Assembly: GCA_021296055.1 (NCBI GenBank)
Contig: JAGWBE010000034.1
Span: 1,292 to 25,402, forward strand
Reading direction: 5' to 3'
DNA: 24,111 nt
Origin: Dehalococcoidia bacterium
GTDB lineage: Bacteria; Chloroflexota; Dehalococcoidia; Lucifugimonadales; Australimonadaceae
Below, one piece after another: positions 21,093 to 24,111 of the stretch. Position 1 is the stretch's first letter; each line of letters begins with the position of its first letter. Below the pieces are notes generated by a model that saw nothing but the letters and a program-made list of their open reading frames with translations, had not been told where the DNA came from and did no database searches. The position numbers and the translations under genes were made by a program.

Positions 21093-22955
21093 TTAGGCGG
21101 AAGAATCGGGCGCCGCCGTCAGCCGCAGCGTGAACTCCGCCGGTTGCCGCGTAGCAGGGGCGAGTCCGGAGACCGCGATGATCGCCCGCCCCTCGATGCG
21201 GAAGACTGCGCGTCCGTTCGCGTCCACCTCGATGGCGCGCACTTCTAGGTCGGCGCCCTGCCCCGCCACAACGCGGAGCACGTAGGGCTGCGCCACGCCG
21301 CCCTTAGGGACGCGCACGAAACCCTCCGCCGTCCAATCGCCGTGGTCGTCCTCCGCGCCGTCCGCGAACCCTGTCTCCGCCAGCTCGATGGCGTCGATGC
21401 ACCACCCCGCGCCGTGGGTGGACTCGTCGGTGATGTACTCGAAGCGCACGTGCGCCACGCCGCCCGCGTAGTCGTCGAGGGACGCCTCGGCCTCCGTCCA
21501 ACCGTCGGACGCGCCGGTGTACGCCGGGCCGAGGGCGAAGCCGAGCGGGTTCTCCGTCGTCGTCCCCGTTGCGGGAAGCGCCTCCCAGCGCTCGCCGTCG
21601 CGCGAGGCCGACACGTAGGCGTAATCCCAGCCGTCCTCGATCGCGCGCCAATGCGAGAAGCGGAGCGTCGCGCGCGTCAGGCCGGTGAGGTCGAATTCGC
21701 GCGTGAGGCGCGCGTTCACGCCGTCGGCGGCGTTGCCCCACCAGCAGGAATCGCCTTCCGGCGGCGGCTCGGGGATGATGGGCGTGCGCGTCCGCCCCTC
21801 AAAGACGACCTGGAGCGGCTGGGGCGCGTCTACGCCTAAGTACCACGCGCCGAACTGCGGCGCGTGGCCCTCCGCCTCGCCAGGCCCATCGAGCCGGCGC
21901 TTCACGACGGCTTTGCGCGTGGCGAAGGGGTTGGCGAACCTGCCCTCGTCGGCGTCGGCTACGTTGGACGCGATCCAGTCGCCGAATATGCCCTCGAAGT
22001 CGGCGCCGGGGAGTTCGCGGCGGACGAGTGCGTCGATGGCCTCTACGCCATCCCGCTGGTCGGAGGAAAGCTCGGCGAGGGGCGCGGCGCCGTCAAGGCG
22101 GGACGCGAGGTAAGTGAGGAACAGCGATGCGGCGGCGTAGTTGGGCGCCGCGCCGGAGAGCGTCAACGGCCAATCCGTGAGGGATGATTCGGGGTTGTCC
22201 AGGTAGGGGAAGAAGGGAAAAGCGCGGAGACCCAACGCGCGGACGGCGTACTCCGACAGGCCCTCGTTCAGCCATCCCGCCTCCGTATCGTCGGCGAGGC
22301 GATGGACGGCGTGCTGGAGCTCGTGCGCCAGTGTGCCGGTGAAGCCGGGGCCGTCGATGGGCGCGCCGAGGTTCATCGCCAGCATGGCGCGCTCGTTGCT
22401 GTGGGGGTAGACCGCCTCGGGCAATGTGTCCAACGCAGTGACGTACCCCCCTACTCCGCCCCGCAACTCCGCGACGAGCACGGTCAACCGGCCCGGGAAT
22501 GCTTCTCCAGGCGCGGTCAAGCGGAAGACGCCGGGATGGATTGTTTCGTCGTAGCGCTTAGCGACCTTCGCCAGAGCATCGCCTTCCACGCTCAACCCAT
22601 CCTCAACGTACCAAAGCGCGTGCTCGCCCACGCGGCGCAGCGTGGCGTGGACTAGGTATGGCTCCAGGGCGACTACGTCCAACAGCGTGAAGGTCTCGCG
22701 TCGCCCGAGCGCCTCGTCGCGGTACAGACGTTCCGGCGGCAGCGGCGCAGCCTCGATGCCCAGGTAGCGCCGGGCGAGGGCGAAGCGGTCGGCGGCAGGC
22801 GGTTTGGGAAGCGGAGAGGCGAGCGCCGGGGGCGTGGCGGTGGGAACAGGCGCGAGCGCAGTAGCCGCGGTAGGCGTTGGCGGCGCGCCGGGCGCACAAG
22901 CGAGCGCCGCTAGGCAGAGCGTAAGGGCGGCAGCGGCTACGAGGGCTTTACGCAA
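21093..22955 (-). CDS. Secreted HExxH zinc metallopeptidase, probable lipoprotein
   Basis: 620 residues. A signal peptide ends at LAALAC (C20), a near-lipobox, followed by a Pro/Thr/Ala-rich linker (21-52) typical of surface lipoproteins. The catalytic motif is HELQH (211-215) with WLNEGLSEY (229-236) supplying the third zinc ligand, probably E231. About residues 420-545 resemble the jelly-roll domain after the catalytic part in immune inhibitor A-like (M6) proteins (DGWDYAYVSASRDG, then YAGGVAHVRFEY), and the last 70 residues look like a beta-rich domain. The TTG start at 22955 has GAGGGAG just upstream. The gene follows pth by 25 bp. Substrate is unknown; nutrient peptide release or surface protein processing are options. 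Confidence 0.82.
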   Translation of the reverse strand: MRKALVAAAALTLCLAALACAPGAPPTPTAATALAPVPTATPPALASPLPKPPAADRFALARRYLGIEAAPLPPERLYRDEALGRRETFTLLDVVALEPYLVHATLRRVGEHALWYVEDGLSVEGDALAKVAKRYDETIHPGVFRLTAPGEAFPGRLTVLVAELRGGVGGYVTALDTLPEAVYPHSNERAMLAMNLGAPIDGPGFTGTLAHELQHAVHRLADDTEAGWLNEGLSEYAVRALGLRAFPFFPYLDNPESSLTDWPLTLSGAAPNYAAASLFLTYLASRLDGAAPLAELSSDQRDGVEAIDALVRRELPGADFEGIFGDWIASNVADADEGRFANPFATRKAVVKRRLDGPGEAEGHAPQFGAWYLGVDAPQPLQVVFEGRTRTPIIPEPPPEGDSCWWGNAADGVNARLTREFDLTGLTRATLRFSHWRAIEDGWDYAYVSASRDGERWEALPATGTTTENPLGFALGPAYTGASDGWTEAEASLDDYAGGVAHVRFEYITDESTHGAGWCIDAIELAETGFADGAEDDHGDWTAEGFVRVPKGGVAQPYVLRVVAGQGADLEVRAIEVDANGRAVFRIEGRAIIAVSGLAPATRQPAEFTLRLTAAPDSSA

Positions 22956-22980
22956 ACTCCCTCTCCCTGGCGGGCGGCCA

Positions 22981-23568
22981 TCAGTTGTATTCGTTCATCG
23001 CGGCGTCGACGCCGGAGGCGATGATGACCTTCACCGCCTCCACCGCTTGCGCGAGCGCCGCGTCCACCGCCTCCTGCTCGCCGGGGCTGAAGCCGCCCAG
23101 CACGTGGGCTATCGCGCCGGACTCGGGGCGGCCTACGCCGATTCGCAGGCGCGGATAGTCCTGACTCCCGAGCGATGCGTTGATGGAGTTCAACCCGTTG
23201 TGGCCGCCGGAGCCGCCCGACGGGCGGATTCGGATGCGCCCGAGGGGCAGGTCCATATCGTCCAGCAGGACGAGCATGCGCGAAAGCGGCGCGCCGAAGC
23301 GCTGGCGCAGATACGCCGCCGCCTCTCCGCTGCGGTTGACGTAGGTGCGCGGCTTGGCGAGCGCCGCTTCGCTGCCTTCGACGCGTCCTTGGCCGAGCAC
23401 GGCCAGCCTGCGGCGCTCGTTGAGGGCTATGCCGCACTCCTTGGCCAGCAGATCTACGCAGCGGAAGCCGACGTTGTGGCGCGTGCCCTCGTACTGCGCG
23501 CCAAGGCCGATCACCACCCAACGCTCCGCGCGAGACTGGAGGCGGCGCTGGCGCAAGCGCGCCCACAT
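22981..23568 (-). CDS. pth: Peptidyl-tRNA hydrolase, lacking the N-terminal Asn-Pro-Gly segment
   Basis: 195-residue enzyme that frees tRNA from dropped-off peptidyl-tRNA. It retains TRHNVGF (29-35, catalytic H31, equivalent to His20 of E. coli), KPRTYVNRSG with the conserved Asn, LLDDMDLP with the catalytic-site Asp, and GGHNGLNSI. The family's opening motif GLxNPGxxY instead reads GLGAQY (21-26), so three residues including the conserved Asn10 equivalent are absent. The DNA at the site would be explained by loss of 9 bp between two GGC codons. The start codon shares one base with the ligA stop (TGATG), giving a 16-residue N-terminal extension compared with E. coli. The gene is otherwise intact. 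Loss of activity, compensation or a sequence error are all possible. Confidence 0.9.
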   Translation of the reverse strand: MWARLRQRRLQSRAERWVVIGLGAQYEGTRHNVGFRCVDLLAKECGIALNERRRLAVLGQGRVEGSEAALAKPRTYVNRSGEAAAYLRQRFGAPLSRMLVLLDDMDLPLGRIRIRPSGGSGGHNGLNSINASLGSQDYPRLRIGVGRPESGAIAHVLGGFSPGEQEAVDAALAQAVEAVKVIIASGVDAAMNEYN

Positions 23569-24111
23569 CAGGCGGGCGCTCCATAGCGCGACACGAACAC
23601 CTCCTCGTCCAGCACCTCCACCTCAAGAGCCTGCGCGTCCGCCAGCTTCGATCCGGCGTCCTCTCCCGCCACCACGAAGTCGGTGCGTTTGGAGACGCTG
23701 CCGCTCACCTGCCCGCCGAGCCGCTTGATGTAGTCATGAATCTCCGAGCGGGTGAAGCGTTCGAGGCGCCCCGTGACCACCAGGCGCATGCCGTCCAACG
23801 GGCGCGGCCCTTCCGCCTCCGCCGCTTGTTCGCTTTCCAGCACCACGCCCGCCGCGCCCAATGCTGTGACGATCTTGCGGTTGGCTTCCACGTCGAAGTG
23901 GCTTCGTATGGCCGACGCCATAATGGGGCCTACGCCCGACACGGCCTCCATCTCCTCGACGGAGGCGTCCATAAGCCGGGGGAGGCTCCCGAATTGACGC
24001 GCCAACGCCTCCGCCGTCTCCCGCCCCACGTGGGCTACGCCCAGCGCGGCGATGATCTGCGCCAGCGGGCGCGTCTTCGTGGCCTCGATGGCGGCGAGCA
24101 GGTTGTCGGCG
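23568..24111 (-). CDS. ligA: NAD-dependent DNA ligase, C-terminal part
   Basis: Only the last 180 residues are in the window; the gene runs off the right edge. The visible part begins in the helix-hairpin-helix domain (NLLAAIEATKTRPLAQII, then ALGVAHVGRETA and VSGVGPIMASAI), which binds DNA, and ends with a BRCT domain from about LDGMRLVVTGRLERFTR to the C-terminus. The adenylation domain and zinc finger would lie outside. The protein seals nicks in replication and repair using NAD. Its stop overlaps the pth start by one base, so the two are translationally coupled. Confidence 0.93.
   Translation of the reverse strand, partial: ADNLLAAIEATKTRPLAQIIAALGVAHVGRETAEALARQFGSLPRLMDASVEEMEAVSGVGPIMASAIRSHFDVEANRKIVTALGAAGVVLESEQAAEAEGPRPLDGMRLVVTGRLERFTRSEIHDYIKRLGGQVSGSVSKRTDFVVAGEDAGSKLADAQALEVEVLDEEVFVSRYGAPA

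Overview
The window is a gene-dense, very GC-rich bacterial chromosome segment. Almost every gene lies on the minus strand; the only plus-strand gene is a PIG-L type deacetylase at 9327-10028. The best guess at source is an uncultured Chloroflexota, perhaps Dehalococcoidia or SAR202-like. The reasons are the adjacent DUF2298 (Chlor_Arch_YYY) and TIGR03663 glycosyltransferase pair, the FAD oxidoreductase ending in a TTQIYPEDRGTNYS signature, and several small dispersed palindromic repeats. This is inference from gene content, not a phylogenetic placement. No tRNA, rRNA, CRISPR array, transposase or prophage gene was seen.

Layout, read in the direction of minus-strand transcription (right to left). 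(1) 24111-21093: the 3' end of ligA, then pth, then a secreted HExxH metallopeptidase. (2) 20988-18679: a small membrane-anchored protein that seems to lack a normal start codon, then a polytopic membrane protein built from six copies of a DUF5671-like unit. (3) 18525-10327: ftsY, a DUF2298 protein, a TIGR03663 glycosyltransferase-like protein, a UPF0104 flippase-like protein and an FAD amine-oxidase-fold enzyme, tightly packed and probably one operon for an envelope glycan or lipid-linked sugar. (4) 10028-9327 on the plus strand: the PIG-L gene, set among repeats and with its own terminator. (5) 8933-6229: a class V aminotransferase and serA, a likely serine biosynthesis pair. (6) 6082-173: NuoE-like, NuoF-like, formate-dehydrogenase-alpha/NuoG-like and ferredoxin-NADP reductase genes, each overlapping the next by 4 bp.

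The most striking system is the last one. The gene set looks like a soluble FdsGBA-type NAD-dependent formate dehydrogenase plus an extra ferredoxin:NADP reductase. However, the large subunit has Arg-Pro where active formate dehydrogenases have catalytic Cys/Sec-His, and the thioredoxin-like N-terminus of the NuoF subunit has lost most cluster cysteines. It may therefore be an electron-transfer complex between NAD(H), NADP(H) and ferredoxin or flavodoxin built on a formate dehydrogenase scaffold. A perfect 8-bp inverted repeat lies between a plausible promoter and its first gene.

Other points for follow-up: pth has an apparent in-frame loss of the Asn-Pro-Gly segment that carries the family's conserved active-site Asn; the small membrane protein may start at an ATC codon; a dispersed repeat of about 55 bp occurs four times, mostly at gene ends; and a 12-mer CCCTGCCCTGCC recurs in one orientation, including inside genes where it forces an uncommon Arg codon.
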